Shown here piece by piece: positions 1 through 9,251 of a stretch of 64,000 nt of DNA; position 1 is the first letter of the stretch; each line of letters begins with the position of its first letter. The notes beneath the pieces are model-generated. The model saw nothing but the letters and a program-made list of their open reading frames with translations, was not told the DNA's origin and did no database searches. The stretch is from CAWKAV01 sp963847735. GTDB lineage: Bacteria > Desulfobacterota > Desulfuromonadia > Desulfuromonadales > BM103. The stretch spans positions 62,001 to 126,000 of the forward strand of contig CAWKAV010000028.1 in NCBI GenBank assembly GCA_963847735.1. Direction: 5' to 3'. A program made the position numbers and the translations under genes.

Positions 1-504
1 CCCGATGGCAAGTTTTTAGCGTGGCTGGGTCAGCTGCAATATGCGCGCATCCTTGATCTCTGGGATATCCAGTTGCTTGCCCGGGCAGATATCCAGCGCA
101 GCAACGACCCTCTGCTCCCCATCGAACAAATGGGCATAGGCGGGAGATACTCGGTCCGTGGTTACCGCGAGAATCAGATGGTTGCAGACCAGGCATTCAT
201 TGCTTCAGTGGAAACCAGGATCCCGCTAGTCGAGAATATGAGGTGGGCCGACTACCTACAGTTCTGTCAGTTCGTGGATTACGGCAAAGGCAGCAATGTA
301 GAGCTACCGGACCCATCACCTTCCGACATTTCCAGCGTTGGCGTTGGCCTCCGGTGGGGAGCATCATTTATCAAGTTGCCCTTCGAACTGCGGGGTGACG
401 CCGAAATCTACTGGGGGTACCAGCTACGGGACGTTGAAGACCTCAACGAGGGGCTCCAGGATGAAGGAATACACTACCAGCTGGCCGTCACCGGATACTT
501 CTAG
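1..504 (+). CDS. TpsB/ShlB-type outer-membrane transporter, C-terminal part
   Basis: The reading frame is open from the first base, so this is the 3' end of a longer gene. The 167 visible residues are the end of a beta-barrel of the two-partner-secretion TpsB (ShlB/FhaC/HecB) family. The piece GGRYSVRGY is the conserved RGY segment seen in these barrels, and the protein ends in an aromatic residue (GYF) as outer-membrane proteins do. TpsB proteins move a large exoprotein across the outer membrane. The stop is only 3-30 bp before the CHAT gene, so the two are probably cotranscribed. The exoprotein partner, if present, would lie upstream of the window. Confidence 0.8.
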   Translation, partial: PDGKFLAWLGQLQYARILDLWDIQLLARADIQRSNDPLLPIEQMGIGGRYSVRGYRENQMVADQAFIASVETRIPLVENMRWADYLQFCQFVDYGKGSNVELPDPSPSDISSVGVGLRWGASFIKLPFELRGDAEIYWGYQLRDVEDLNEGLQDEGIHYQLAVTGYF

Positions 505-534
505 GCCATGGTCTCCGAAAAGAGGGGTATTGAC

Positions 535-2901
535 ATGCTCTTGACCATAACCGCGCACGAAACCGTTTCATCCTGTTTGAGTTTTTTGCCATTGGTGCCT
601 GTCAAGCGAATCCTGATTGCCCTGACTATCAGTTGTAGTTTCTTGGTTGCCACTGCCCATGCAGCAGATTCGCTCGATACCCAGCTGTCGGGTCCTGAGT
701 TGATGGAGCAGGGCACGGCTGCTTTCCAACATGGTGGGTTTGGCGATGCGGTAGCCAGCTTCGCTGCTGCAAGTGAACGGTTCGGTCAGCAGAAGAATGT
801 CTCTGGTCAATGTGAGGCCCTGGTTGGCTTGGGCCAGGCCAGTTACTTCATTGGCCAGCATCGCAAGGCTCTAGAAAGCTTGGAACCGGCCCTTGTCATG
901 GCCAGGTCTCTGCAGGACAAAAGGCTGACGGCCATGGCACTGAATGCCATGGGCAATGTTTATCTCGCCCTTGGCAATGACGAGTTGTCATTGCGCAACC
1001 TTACGGAAGGACTCAGCGTTGCCCGGGAGGCCGGTGACCCTGAAGTCATGGCGGCCAGCCTCAATAACCTGGGGAACCTCTACCTGGCGCAGAAAAACTT
1101 CGACCAGTCTGCGGCCAGTTACCGGGAGGCCGCATCAAACGCAGAAAAAGCCGGCAACCATGCTCTGGCGGCGCAAGCCCTCGTCAATGGTGCTACGGCG
1201 GCCTATCGGGCCGGCCGCTATAATCAGGCCCGTCCGCTGCTTGACCAGGCTACACAGCGACTTGATGCCAGCGAAGATTCCACGGACAAGACTTTCACGC
1301 TCATCAACGCGGGTCTGGTCTACTCAGATCTGCGCAGTCGGTTGCCGGAGCAGGGGCAGGCATTGGTCCTCGCATCAGCCTCTGCCTACAACAAGGCATT
1401 GAATATCGCCCAGAAGTTGGGTGACCATCGCACCGCATCCTACGCCTATGGCAACCTGGCCAAGCTTTACGAAAACCAGCGGCAGTACCAGGAAGCGCTC
1501 GAGTTGACGCGCCTGGCCACTTTCTCGGCTCAGCGGAGCAATGCGTCAGAAGCCCTGTACCAGTGGCACTGGCAAAGCGGAAGAATCCTGGCCAGACTGG
1601 GCAAGCTGGACGAAGCGATTAAGTCCTACCGCCTGTCGATTCGCGACCTGCAATCGATCCGGGAAGAGCTGGCCTCGTGTTATGCCAGCCCGGAATCATC
1701 TTACCAGAGAACCGCCGCCAAGGTCAGTTCCGAGTTGGTCGACCTGCTGCTGCAGCGGGCATCGAAGCTGCAGCCTGGCGAGACGATCGAGCCGTTCCTG
1801 GTAGAAGCCAGGGATGCCCTGGAAATTTTGAAAATCTATGAATTGCGCGAGTACTTCAGGGATGACTGCCTGGATGCCGCCCGCAATGTGGAGAAGAAGC
1901 TCGATGTTGTTTCGGAACGGGCCGTCGTGATCTACCCCGTGTTGCTGCCTGATCGAGTTGAACTCCTGGTGAGTTTTGCCGGAAAACTCAAGCGTTACAT
2001 CCTGCCTGTTGGGATAGAAGAGTTGAACAGAGAAGCGCTCGAGTTGCGTAAATCCCTGGTCAAGAGAACCACCTGGGAGTTCCTCCCCCATGCGCAAAAA
2101 TTGTATGACTGGCTGATCCGGCCCCTTGAAAACGATCTAAAAACTGTCACCGTCGACACGTTGGTGTTCGTGCCCGATGGTCTGCTCAGGACGATCCCAA
2201 TGGCAGCGCTGCACGATGGAAGCCAATTCCTCATCAACCGTTATCCTATTGCCATTACGCCCAGTCTCATTCTGACGGATCCGCAACCAGTGAACCGCGA
2301 GGGTGTCAAGCTGCTTTCCCTCGGTGTCACCGAGTCGGTCCAAGGGTTTGCCGGCCTTCCTTACGTGGCTGAAGAACTCAATGCGATCAAGGATTTATAT
2401 GGCGGTGAAATCCTGTTGAACGATCAGTTTAATCTGACCAGCGTAGAAGAGGTCCTTAAAAAGGAACCGTACAGCATTATTCACATCGCTTCGCACGGCC
2501 AGTTTGGCGGTGATGTAGATGACACCTTCCTCCTCGCCTTCGATGAGAAATTCACGATGGGACGCTTCGGAGAGTATGTGGGCCTTTACAGGTTCCGCGA
2601 GGAACCGCTGGACCTTATCACCTTGAGTGCATGTGAGACAGCTGCCGGCGATGACCGGGCTGCTCTAGGCCTTGCCGGGGTTGCTGTAAGGGCGGGGGCA
2701 CGTAGTGCACTGGCGACCCTGTGGCACGTTAATGACCCGGCCTCCTATGAACTGGTGGTCGAGTTTTATCGGCAATTGCTTGATCCTACCGTCTCCAGGG
2801 CTGCGGCGCTACAGGCGGCCCAACTCAAGTTGTTAAATGATCTGCGTTATGACCACCCTGGTTACTGGGCACCGTTTCTGCTGATCAATAACTGGTTGTA
2901 G
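535..2901 (+). CDS. Exported TPR-CHAT domain (caspase-like) protein
   Basis: About 788 residues. An N-terminal hydrophobic segment ends in ATAHAADS, typical of a Sec signal peptide. Several TPR-like helical repeats follow (roughly residues 60-400, with GLGQASYF, NLGNLYLAQ and YGNLAKLYE units). The C-terminal third is a CHAT domain, a caspase-like cysteine peptidase fold. The expected catalytic pair is visible as His about 654 in HIASHGQ and Cys about 700 in LSACETAAG. I chose ATG 535 because AGAGGGG lies just upstream; ATG 508 and GTG 595 are also in frame. It sits between TpsB and a CHASE2 cyclase. If the signal peptide works, this CHAT protein acts in the periplasm or outside, unlike cytoplasmic CHAT effectors. 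The substrate is unknown. Confidence 0.82.
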   Translation: MLLTITAHETVSSCLSFLPLVPVKRILIALTISCSFLVATAHAADSLDTQLSGPELMEQGTAAFQHGGFGDAVASFAAASERFGQQKNVSGQCEALVGLGQASYFIGQHRKALESLEPALVMARSLQDKRLTAMALNAMGNVYLALGNDELSLRNLTEGLSVAREAGDPEVMAASLNNLGNLYLAQKNFDQSAASYREAASNAEKAGNHALAAQALVNGATAAYRAGRYNQARPLLDQATQRLDASEDSTDKTFTLINAGLVYSDLRSRLPEQGQALVLASASAYNKALNIAQKLGDHRTASYAYGNLAKLYENQRQYQEALELTRLATFSAQRSNASEALYQWHWQSGRILARLGKLDEAIKSYRLSIRDLQSIREELASCYASPESSYQRTAAKVSSELVDLLLQRASKLQPGETIEPFLVEARDALEILKIYELREYFRDDCLDAARNVEKKLDVVSERAVVIYPVLLPDRVELLVSFAGKLKRYILPVGIEELNREALELRKSLVKRTTWEFLPHAQKLYDWLIRPLENDLKTVTVDTLVFVPDGLLRTIPMAALHDGSQFLINRYPIAITPSLILTDPQPVNREGVKLLSLGVTESVQGFAGLPYVAEELNAIKDLYGGEILLNDQFNLTSVEEVLKKEPYSIIHIASHGQFGGDVDDTFLLAFDEKFTMGRFGEYVGLYRFREEPLDLITLSACETAAGDDRAALGLAGVAVRAGARSALATLWHVNDPASYELVVEFYRQLLDPTVSRAAALQAAQLKLLNDLRYDHPGYWAPFLLINNWL

Positions 2902-2916
2902 CCGCTGAGCCACGGT

Positions 2917-4866
2917 ATGCGTATGTTTCGAACAGGACTTCGGAAGCCCTTCATTGTGATAATGACCGGTGGGCTTGTCGTCTTTCTGCTTGTTGGTGGC
3001 TTGCGCAGGGGTGGAGGTCTTGAATTCCTCGAACTCGCCGCTTATGACTGGTTTGTCAGGATGGCCCCAAAGCAGGTCGCCGAGAATCCGTGGATCACTG
3101 TTATAGAAGTGTCGGAGAAGGATATCCGGGCCATTGGACAATGGCCTCTGTCGGACGCATCTGTCGCGCAGGCACTTGAGATAATTCTCAGTAAAGGGCC
3201 ACGTGCCGTCGGTCTGGACATCTACCGCGATATTTCAGTGCCTCCAGGGAGTGCGGAACTGAGCCGCGTTTTTGTTGACAATCCCAACGTGGTCGGGATT
3301 ATGACGATCGGTGACAAGGGAATTGCACCGTTGTCGGCTATCCGCAACACTGACCAGGCGGCCTTTGGGGATATCGTCGTCGATCCCGGAGGCATCGCTC
3401 GCAGAGGGCTGCTTTTTCTCGACGATGGCCAGTCTGTTTATACTTCCTTTTCCTTGAGGTTGGCCTCGATTTACCTCGCTGCAGAGGGTATTGGTTTGCA
3501 GCCAGATCCGGTGGACTCCTCATTGTTAAGACTTGGTGAAATAACCATAAAACCTCTCGAAGAGGATGATGGCGGATACAGAGGGGCGGATGCTCGAGGC
3601 TACCAGTACCTGCTTGATTATGAGGACGCGATCACTCCGTTTCGCACATATTCGTTCTCGTCACTGTTGTCTGGCGAGGTCCCGGTCGAGGCGGTCGCCG
3701 ACCGGATTATCCTGATCGGTGTCAGGTCTCAGAGCGTCAAGGACTACTTTTACACGCCGATGAGCAGGGGGCTCAGCGAAGACCAGCAAGTCGCTGGCGT
3801 CGATTTGCAAGGGTACATGGTCAGCCAACTGCTACGATTTGCCCTTACCAGAACGTCGCCGATGCATATGCCTTCTGAGTGGCAGAAGGAGGTCTGGCTC
3901 CTGTTATGGGGGCTGTCGGGAGTCTTGCTTGGCTTGAAGCTACGATCGGCAAAGTGGTTTGTCCTGCTGGTCGCCAGCGGGCTGCTGCTGCTTTTCGGCT
4001 CAGCGTACGGTGCCTTCATGGTCCGCTGGTGGATCCCTCTGGTCCCGCCGTTGGGAGCCTTTATCATTGCAGCAGGAGGTGTCACCGCTTATATAACTGG
4101 CCATGAACAGAGGGAGCGTGCGGCGTTGATGCAGATCTTTTCCAAGCATGTGTCTACTGAGGTGGCCAAAATGATCTGGGATCAACGAGACCAGTTCCTT
4201 AATAACGGGCGACCCCGGTCACAGAACATGATGGCCACGGTCTTCTTCTCCGATCTCAAAGGATTCACCACTGTGTCCGAGAAGATGGCGCCACAGGAAC
4301 TGATCGATTGGCTGAACACCTATATGGAGTCCATGGCCGGTTTGATCATGCATTTCGGTGGTGTTGTAGACAGCTATGCAGGGGATGGTATCAAGGCGGA
4401 TTTTGGCGTGCCAATTCCCCGGCAGAGTACAGAGGAAATCCGTAGCGATGCGGTGAATGCCGTATCCTGCGCACTGGCCATGGAGCAAGAGATGTCCCGC
4501 CTGAATGTAGAATGGGGGAAAAAGGGGCTGCCCGAGGTGGGGGTCAGGGTTGGCATTTACACCGGACCCGTTGTAGGCGGGCTGTTGGGGAGCTCTCAAC
4601 GTTTGAAATACACAACCATCGGCGATACGGTCAATACTGCATCGCGCCTTGAAAGTTATGATAAAGAAATTGGCAAACATTCCCTTTGTCGAATCCTGAT
4701 CGGCGATACGACCCTCAACTGTCTTGGCGGACTGTTCGAAACAGTAAAGGTCGGCGAGGTCAAACTGAAAGGCAAGGAACAAGCCATCCTAATTCACCAA
4801 ATACTCGGACCGGCCACTTCTCTGTCCGACCAACTCTTCCCGGAGGTGATTCATGAATCTTCTTAA
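2917..4866 (+). CDS. CHASE2-domain class III adenylate/guanylate cyclase
   Basis: 649 residues. One N-terminal membrane helix is followed by an extracytoplasmic CHASE2 sensor region (about 35-320). Two to three hydrophobic helices follow (about 330-395), then a class III nucleotide cyclase domain (about 430-620). Metal-binding aspartates appear in FFSDLKGFTT and YAGDGIKADF, and the catalytic segment TIGDTVNTASRLE is intact, so an active enzyme is likely. The product (cAMP or cGMP) cannot be called by eye. ATG 2923 is a second possible start. It lies 15 bp after the CHAT gene and overlaps the DUF928 gene by 14 bp. CHASE2 presumably senses an envelope signal linked to the neighbouring secretion system. 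Confidence 0.88.
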   Translation: MRMFRTGLRKPFIVIMTGGLVVFLLVGGLRRGGGLEFLELAAYDWFVRMAPKQVAENPWITVIEVSEKDIRAIGQWPLSDASVAQALEIILSKGPRAVGLDIYRDISVPPGSAELSRVFVDNPNVVGIMTIGDKGIAPLSAIRNTDQAAFGDIVVDPGGIARRGLLFLDDGQSVYTSFSLRLASIYLAAEGIGLQPDPVDSSLLRLGEITIKPLEEDDGGYRGADARGYQYLLDYEDAITPFRTYSFSSLLSGEVPVEAVADRIILIGVRSQSVKDYFYTPMSRGLSEDQQVAGVDLQGYMVSQLLRFALTRTSPMHMPSEWQKEVWLLLWGLSGVLLGLKLRSAKWFVLLVASGLLLLFGSAYGAFMVRWWIPLVPPLGAFIIAAGGVTAYITGHEQRERAALMQIFSKHVSTEVAKMIWDQRDQFLNNGRPRSQNMMATVFFSDLKGFTTVSEKMAPQELIDWLNTYMESMAGLIMHFGGVVDSYAGDGIKADFGVPIPRQSTEEIRSDAVNAVSCALAMEQEMSRLNVEWGKKGLPEVGVRVGIYTGPVVGGLLGSSQRLKYTTIGDTVNTASRLESYDKEIGKHSLCRILIGDTTLNCLGGLFETVKVGEVKLKGKEQAILIHQILGPATSLSDQLFPEVIHESS

Positions 4867-5599
4867 ACGAGTAGCACTTACCGGCATTCTCGTGGCATTG
4901 CCATTGAGCGCCCTCGGGGCCTCAGAATCTACACCTGCTCAAGCGGAAAAGGCCCCCAAGACTGTCAAGGCCACCAAGGCTGTCAAGACCTCCCCCGTGT
5001 ACAAGCCGCCGTTGCGCGGCGCTCCGGCCGGCAGGATCGGGGGTGGCACACGCGGCGCGTCGCAGAGAGAGTCGTTTTCGCTTCAGGTCCTTGCTCCGGA
5101 TCACGTGGGCAGCACGATACAGGAGCAGCCCTGCCTTTACTGGTATATATCAAAGTCGACCGGTTATCCTCTCGAGTTGACAGTGACCGAGCTAAAGGCT
5201 GTGCAGCCGTTGCTGGAAAAAACCTTGGCGGTCCCGGAGCAGGGTGGTATTCAATCCGCCTGCCTGCGCGATTACGGTGTGAAGTTGAATAGGGACACTC
5301 CGTACAAGTGGTTTATTACCCTGGTCGTCGATCCCGAGCGTCGTTCCAAGGACATTCTGGCGGGGGGGATGGTGACTCTTGTTGACCAGTCGCCTGCATT
5401 GGTCGAAAAGCTCAAGTCAGCCGATAAAAACAGTTTACCTGACATCTATGCCGAAGAAGGGCTTTGGTATGATGCCATCGATGAGGTGTCGAAAATGATC
5501 GATGATTCACCGGGAAACTCAGAATTCCACAAATGGCGGGGAGCCCTTCTGGAGCAGGTTGGGCTGGCAGAAGTTGCAACGTATGACAACCATAGATAG
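4853..5599 (+). CDS. DUF928 family exported protein
   Basis: 248 residues with a signal peptide (about 1-22, cleavage near LGASES). A Lys/Ala/Thr-rich linker (about 25-55) is followed by the Gly/Arg/Pro-rich entry RGAPAGRIGGGTRG, which is characteristic of DUF928, then the globular domain. The family has no established biochemical role; it is mostly known from cyanobacteria beside CHAT, CHASE2 and TpsB genes. The start overlaps the cyclase end by 14 bp and AGGTGATTC precedes ATG, so it is the last gene of the same operon. Most likely a periplasmic accessory or sensor of the secretion/CHAT system (inference). Confidence 0.75.
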   Translation: MNLLKRVALTGILVALPLSALGASESTPAQAEKAPKTVKATKAVKTSPVYKPPLRGAPAGRIGGGTRGASQRESFSLQVLAPDHVGSTIQEQPCLYWYISKSTGYPLELTVTELKAVQPLLEKTLAVPEQGGIQSACLRDYGVKLNRDTPYKWFITLVVDPERRSKDILAGGMVTLVDQSPALVEKLKSADKNSLPDIYAEEGLWYDAIDEVSKMIDDSPGNSEFHKWRGALLEQVGLAEVATYDNHR

Positions 5600-5602
5600 A
5601 TA

Positions 5603-5632
5603 AGAAGCTGTCGATAAGTATTCGTAGCTTCT
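5603..5632 (+). other. Hairpin after the DUF928 operon
   Basis: A perfect 7-bp inverted repeat, AGAAGCT/AGCTTCT with a 16-base loop, starts just after the DUF928 stop. No T-run follows, so it is at best a weak terminator. The rest of the 260-bp gap to the convergent TIR-WD40 gene shows nothing else recognisable. Confidence 0.3.
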
Positions 5633-5859
5633 GGGCATCAATTACATTGTCCTATTTAAAAAATATCTGAAATCCAGGGATTTATCTGGGAACATTTAAG
5701 GGGTATTCGGAAAGGAGAATTGCTGAACTTCCTTTACTAAAACCAGAAACCTTCTTTTGACGTTCACATAAAATACAAATCTGATAAATGTCATAGATTC
5801 TATGTGTCCTGATCATTTTATCGAGGTAGGAAATAGAATCTTTTGCCCTAAATATAAGT

Positions 5860-8730
5860 TCAGAGGCCGTTCTTTCTGCTGTCTAGACACGCGTCTTGAT
5901 ATGGAAAAAACTCTCCAATGTGCAGTACCCATTCTTCCGGGGTCAGGTGCTGCACTACTTTTTGGCAAATATTTTGTTTCCAATGTTCAATATCGATATC
6001 CCAGAAGTAAACCGAACCGTCCGCACTTCCGCTCACAAGGTGATGTGAATCGGGTGAGAATGACACGGCAGAAACCTGATCGTAATGTCCTTCCAACTGT
6101 GGTCCAATCTGCTTATAGGCTTTCGCATCCCTAAGAGACACTCGCATGTCACTACCGCCGGTGGCAACAAACTGTGCGTCCAAACTAAAAGCAAGAGAGT
6201 TGATCGAACCGTCATGAGCTTTTATTTTAGCCCTGATGGGCTCGGCTTTTTGCAAATCCCAGAAGATTAAGACACCATCCTCACTCCCGGAGGCTATGAT
6301 ATTATTGGATCCGGGTTGAAAGACGACAGTCGTAACAGTGGCCGAATGCCCGCGCAGGGTTGTGATTTCAGCATCGGCACCATCTTTGAGGTTCCACAGG
6401 ATTACCTGTGAATCTTCAGAGGTAGAGGCCAGAACCTGGCCGTTAGCACTAAAAGACAAACCAGTTATTGGCCCTCGGTGGGCAGTCAACGTTGCCATGA
6501 GTTGAACTGGCTCCAGTTGCCACAGTTGAACACTGGAATTTCTGTCGCCAATGGCAATGGAGCGGTTGTCAGGACTATAGGCCAAGCTTGTGATAGTATC
6601 CCTTGTCAGGTTAATCGGTGCAGCAACGGATGTGAGAGATGTAGGATCGTATTGATAGAGAGTGTGCTGATCCCCGCTTACTGCCAAACGTTGACCATCT
6701 TGGCTGAAAGCCAGAGACGTAATCATGTTGATATCTTTGTGCAACAGTTTCCGAGGAGAGTCTTCGGTTGTGAGGTCCTGCAATAACAAGATACCATCAG
6801 AAATGACGGTCGCCAGTTTAGTACCGTCAGGACTATATTCAAGGCTGCTGATCGGGCCGTTATATTTGAGTTGTGAATCGTCGCCCATTGCCCAAACTAT
6901 GATTGTTCCATCTATACTGGCTGTGGCAAATGACATGCCATCAGGGTTAAACGCTATGCTGGTTATTTGCTCAGTATGCCCACTTAATGGGTCAGCGTAC
7001 CTTACCCCAGACTCTGTATCCCAAAGCTCTACCGTGCGATCCCACCCCCCGGAGACTAATACTTGATCGTCAGGACTAAATGCCGCTGATGCGACTCCTT
7101 TACTATGCCCCAAGGGTGTTCCATAACGCGGGGACCTAGTTTCAATATCCCACACTTGAATGGTACCATCACTGCTAGAGCTGGCTAAATATCTACTGTC
7201 ATGACTAAAGCTTACATCGGTTACCCAATCGTTATGTCCCACCAGCTCCTTGCCTGACAGGTCAGTCGTAACCATATCCAAGAGTTCAACAGTTCCATCC
7301 TCACGCCCCACTGCCAAAAAGCGTCCGTCAGGGCTAAAGTCTAAACTCGAGGCCCATCCCCTATCGCCTAATTTGGGTTCAAATGCCGGTTCTAAGGTTG
7401 ACGCATCCCATATAATGACTCGACCGTCCCAGCTGGATGACGCGAAATGGCGACCATCTGGTGTGAAATCAACTCCAACAACCCAGTCGTTGTGACCGGT
7501 GAGTGGTGCAGCCTTGGGCCGCACAGTGCTTAAATCCCAAACGTTAACGGTTCCATCAACACTACCTGAAACGAGCAATTTGCCATCAGGGCTGAATGCC
7601 ACTGCCAATACACTGTCTTTATGGCCGATAAGGGGCCCACCTTGTGGGTTCATTGTCTCTACATCCCAGAGTTGGATCTGGTTGTCCCGGGTTGCAGTAG
7701 CCAATAACTTGCCGTCCGCACTGTATACCAGATTCATTATGGCCGATTCTGTGGATAAAATAGATTTGATAGCACGCGTCTTGAGAAAGACCTTAAGTGA
7801 CGCACTACGCGCTTCCAAGGTCGGTGCAAAGTTGTGCGCCTGGACCCCGGCAAGCAACATATTGACTCTTAGACTGTTTTCACTGTCATACAAACGGTCA
7901 GCATTAACCGATAGCTGTCGTGAAAGTGCTACCAAAGACAGTGCTTCTGCACGTTTTTGTGCTATCGATGCTTTCAAGGCAATACCAGCAAAGGCAACAA
8001 CCAACATCAGCATCAGCATCGCAAAAAGTTTGAGTTGATTCGCGCGTCGCCGGCTCTCCCGTTGAGACAGCAGGGTCAAGTCTATGCTGAGAAGACCAGC
8101 TATTAGTTTTAATAAGGCTAGTTTTTTTCCGTCATGGCCTTCTCTTGCATCGGCAGCAATGGGTTCAGTCTGGGTGGACAATAACTGTTTGTCGAGCCCG
8201 ACGTCATAACGAACGGCAAGGGGAAAGCACTCCTGCAATTCTAGATTTTTGGTACTGGTGGCGCGGTGCAACTGACGAGAACGCTCTTTTGCACCTGGGG
8301 TCGGAATATCGCTAGCACGGCGCAACGGGTGGGAATTAATCTTTGACTTTTGGCCTGGGACATTGCCAGCAAATGGCTCACCATCCACGATCAGGCATAA
8401 AACACGATCTGCACCTCCTAGTGCTTTAAATGTGCGAATCTCTTCATTTACCCATTCTGACTGTGCGGAATGCGGAGAACAGATTACAATCAGGTAGCGA
8501 GACGCCTTGAGCGCACTAGTGATATGTTCTCCCAGTCCCGCTGCAGTCGGCAGATCTTCACGGTCTCTGAAAACAGGGTAAAGGCTTTTGGGCAGGTTGA
8601 GACTTGTCTCTTTCTGCAGGCTTTTGGGAATAGAGTACTTCTCAAGGGAACGGTGCAGCCATTCGGCCCACTTGGAATCGCTGTGGCTATAGCTAATAAA
8701 AGCTGAATATTTGTATTGGTTTAAGTCCAT
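5860..8730 (-). CDS. TIR domain - transmembrane - WD40 double propeller protein
   Basis: 956 residues. Residues about 7-120 form a TIR-like domain (YSAFISYSHSD at the start). The W-x3-E signature of NAD-cleaving TIRs is present as W93-E97 in SEWVNEEI, so NADase activity is possible. A linker leads to one transmembrane helix (about 233-253), so the TIR domain and the propeller lie on opposite sides of the membrane unless the helix is buried. Residues about 325-930 hold 14 WD40 units (typical FSPDGKLLVSGS...VWD pattern), enough for two seven-bladed propellers. Units 4 and 8-10 lack the GH dipeptide. It is the last gene of a minus-strand series. TIR proteins with sensor repeats often act in stress or anti-phage responses; that role here is inference. 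Confidence 0.85.
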   Translation of the reverse strand: MDLNQYKYSAFISYSHSDSKWAEWLHRSLEKYSIPKSLQKETSLNLPKSLYPVFRDREDLPTAAGLGEHITSALKASRYLIVICSPHSAQSEWVNEEIRTFKALGGADRVLCLIVDGEPFAGNVPGQKSKINSHPLRRASDIPTPGAKERSRQLHRATSTKNLELQECFPLAVRYDVGLDKQLLSTQTEPIAADAREGHDGKKLALLKLIAGLLSIDLTLLSQRESRRRANQLKLFAMLMLMLVVAFAGIALKASIAQKRAEALSLVALSRQLSVNADRLYDSENSLRVNMLLAGVQAHNFAPTLEARSASLKVFLKTRAIKSILSTESAIMNLVYSADGKLLATATRDNQIQLWDVETMNPQGGPLIGHKDSVLAVAFSPDGKLLVSGSVDGTVNVWDLSTVRPKAAPLTGHNDWVVGVDFTPDGRHFASSSWDGRVIIWDASTLEPAFEPKLGDRGWASSLDFSPDGRFLAVGREDGTVELLDMVTTDLSGKELVGHNDWVTDVSFSHDSRYLASSSSDGTIQVWDIETRSPRYGTPLGHSKGVASAAFSPDDQVLVSGGWDRTVELWDTESGVRYADPLSGHTEQITSIAFNPDGMSFATASIDGTIIVWAMGDDSQLKYNGPISSLEYSPDGTKLATVISDGILLLQDLTTEDSPRKLLHKDINMITSLAFSQDGQRLAVSGDQHTLYQYDPTSLTSVAAPINLTRDTITSLAYSPDNRSIAIGDRNSSVQLWQLEPVQLMATLTAHRGPITGLSFSANGQVLASTSEDSQVILWNLKDGADAEITTLRGHSATVTTVVFQPGSNNIIASGSEDGVLIFWDLQKAEPIRAKIKAHDGSINSLAFSLDAQFVATGGSDMRVSLRDAKAYKQIGPQLEGHYDQVSAVSFSPDSHHLVSGSADGSVYFWDIDIEHWKQNICQKVVQHLTPEEWVLHIGEFFPYQDACLDSRKNGL

Positions 8731-8805
8731 TTCTGTGAACTTATGGAGACGGCATGACCGTCAATGGAAAAGACTTAAAGAGAATGAAGAAATGACAGGC
8801 AACCG

Positions 8806-9234
8806 CTATGGAATAACTAACATTATTTTTACCGAATCATCGGCGTTGTTTTTGTCTATGTAACCAAGCATATAAGTCTTTTCAGCAACTGCGGTTTTTA
8901 CTGTTTCCTGGTCAGAAAGTTTTTTAGGTGGGCGCCCCTTACCGGTAAACACAAGGCGTGACCAATGGGCTTGTAATTGGGCCGGTGTCTTTTTGACCAC
9001 CTTGGTATAAAAATCATTCGTGATGCTCATCTCTTTCGGAAGATCAAGCGGTTCAGCGCGTTCCCCAGTTGGAAAACGCTTCGTACGACTGAGGTAAATA
9101 TCTCCGATTAGCTTGTCGGATAAAGAACTGGATGGATTTTGGCTATTCACTATTACGACGATTTCCTCGGAATGGGCCATTGAGGCGCACAGGACTAACA
9201 GCAACATACATGTGGTCATTAATCGCGATCGCAT
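8806..9234 (-). CDS. Small periplasmic PBP-like (phosphate-binding-protein-like) protein
   Basis: 142 residues with a clear signal peptide (MLLLVLCASMAHSEE). The rest resembles the short 'PBP-like' domain proteins often annotated as phosphate ABC transporter substrate-binding proteins (features: VIVNSQNPSSSLS near the start, IYLSRTKRFPTGE in the middle). At this length it cannot be a complete two-lobed binding protein. AAAGGAA precedes the ATG. Such genes commonly sit beside a porin gene, and a broken porin lies immediately upstream here. Ligand unknown; phosphate is not shown. Confidence 0.6.
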   Translation of the reverse strand: MRSRLMTTCMLLLVLCASMAHSEEIVVIVNSQNPSSSLSDKLIGDIYLSRTKRFPTGERAEPLDLPKEMSITNDFYTKVVKKTPAQLQAHWSRLVFTGKGRPPKKLSDQETVKTAVAEKTYMLGYIDKNNADDSVKIMLVIP

Positions 9235-9251
9235 CGGGGGTTCCTTTGTTG

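Noticed and set aside
5802..6134. 110-codon plus-strand ORF at the end of the TIR-WD40 gene
   Set aside because: Antisense to the last WD40 repeats, which are well formed on the minus strand.
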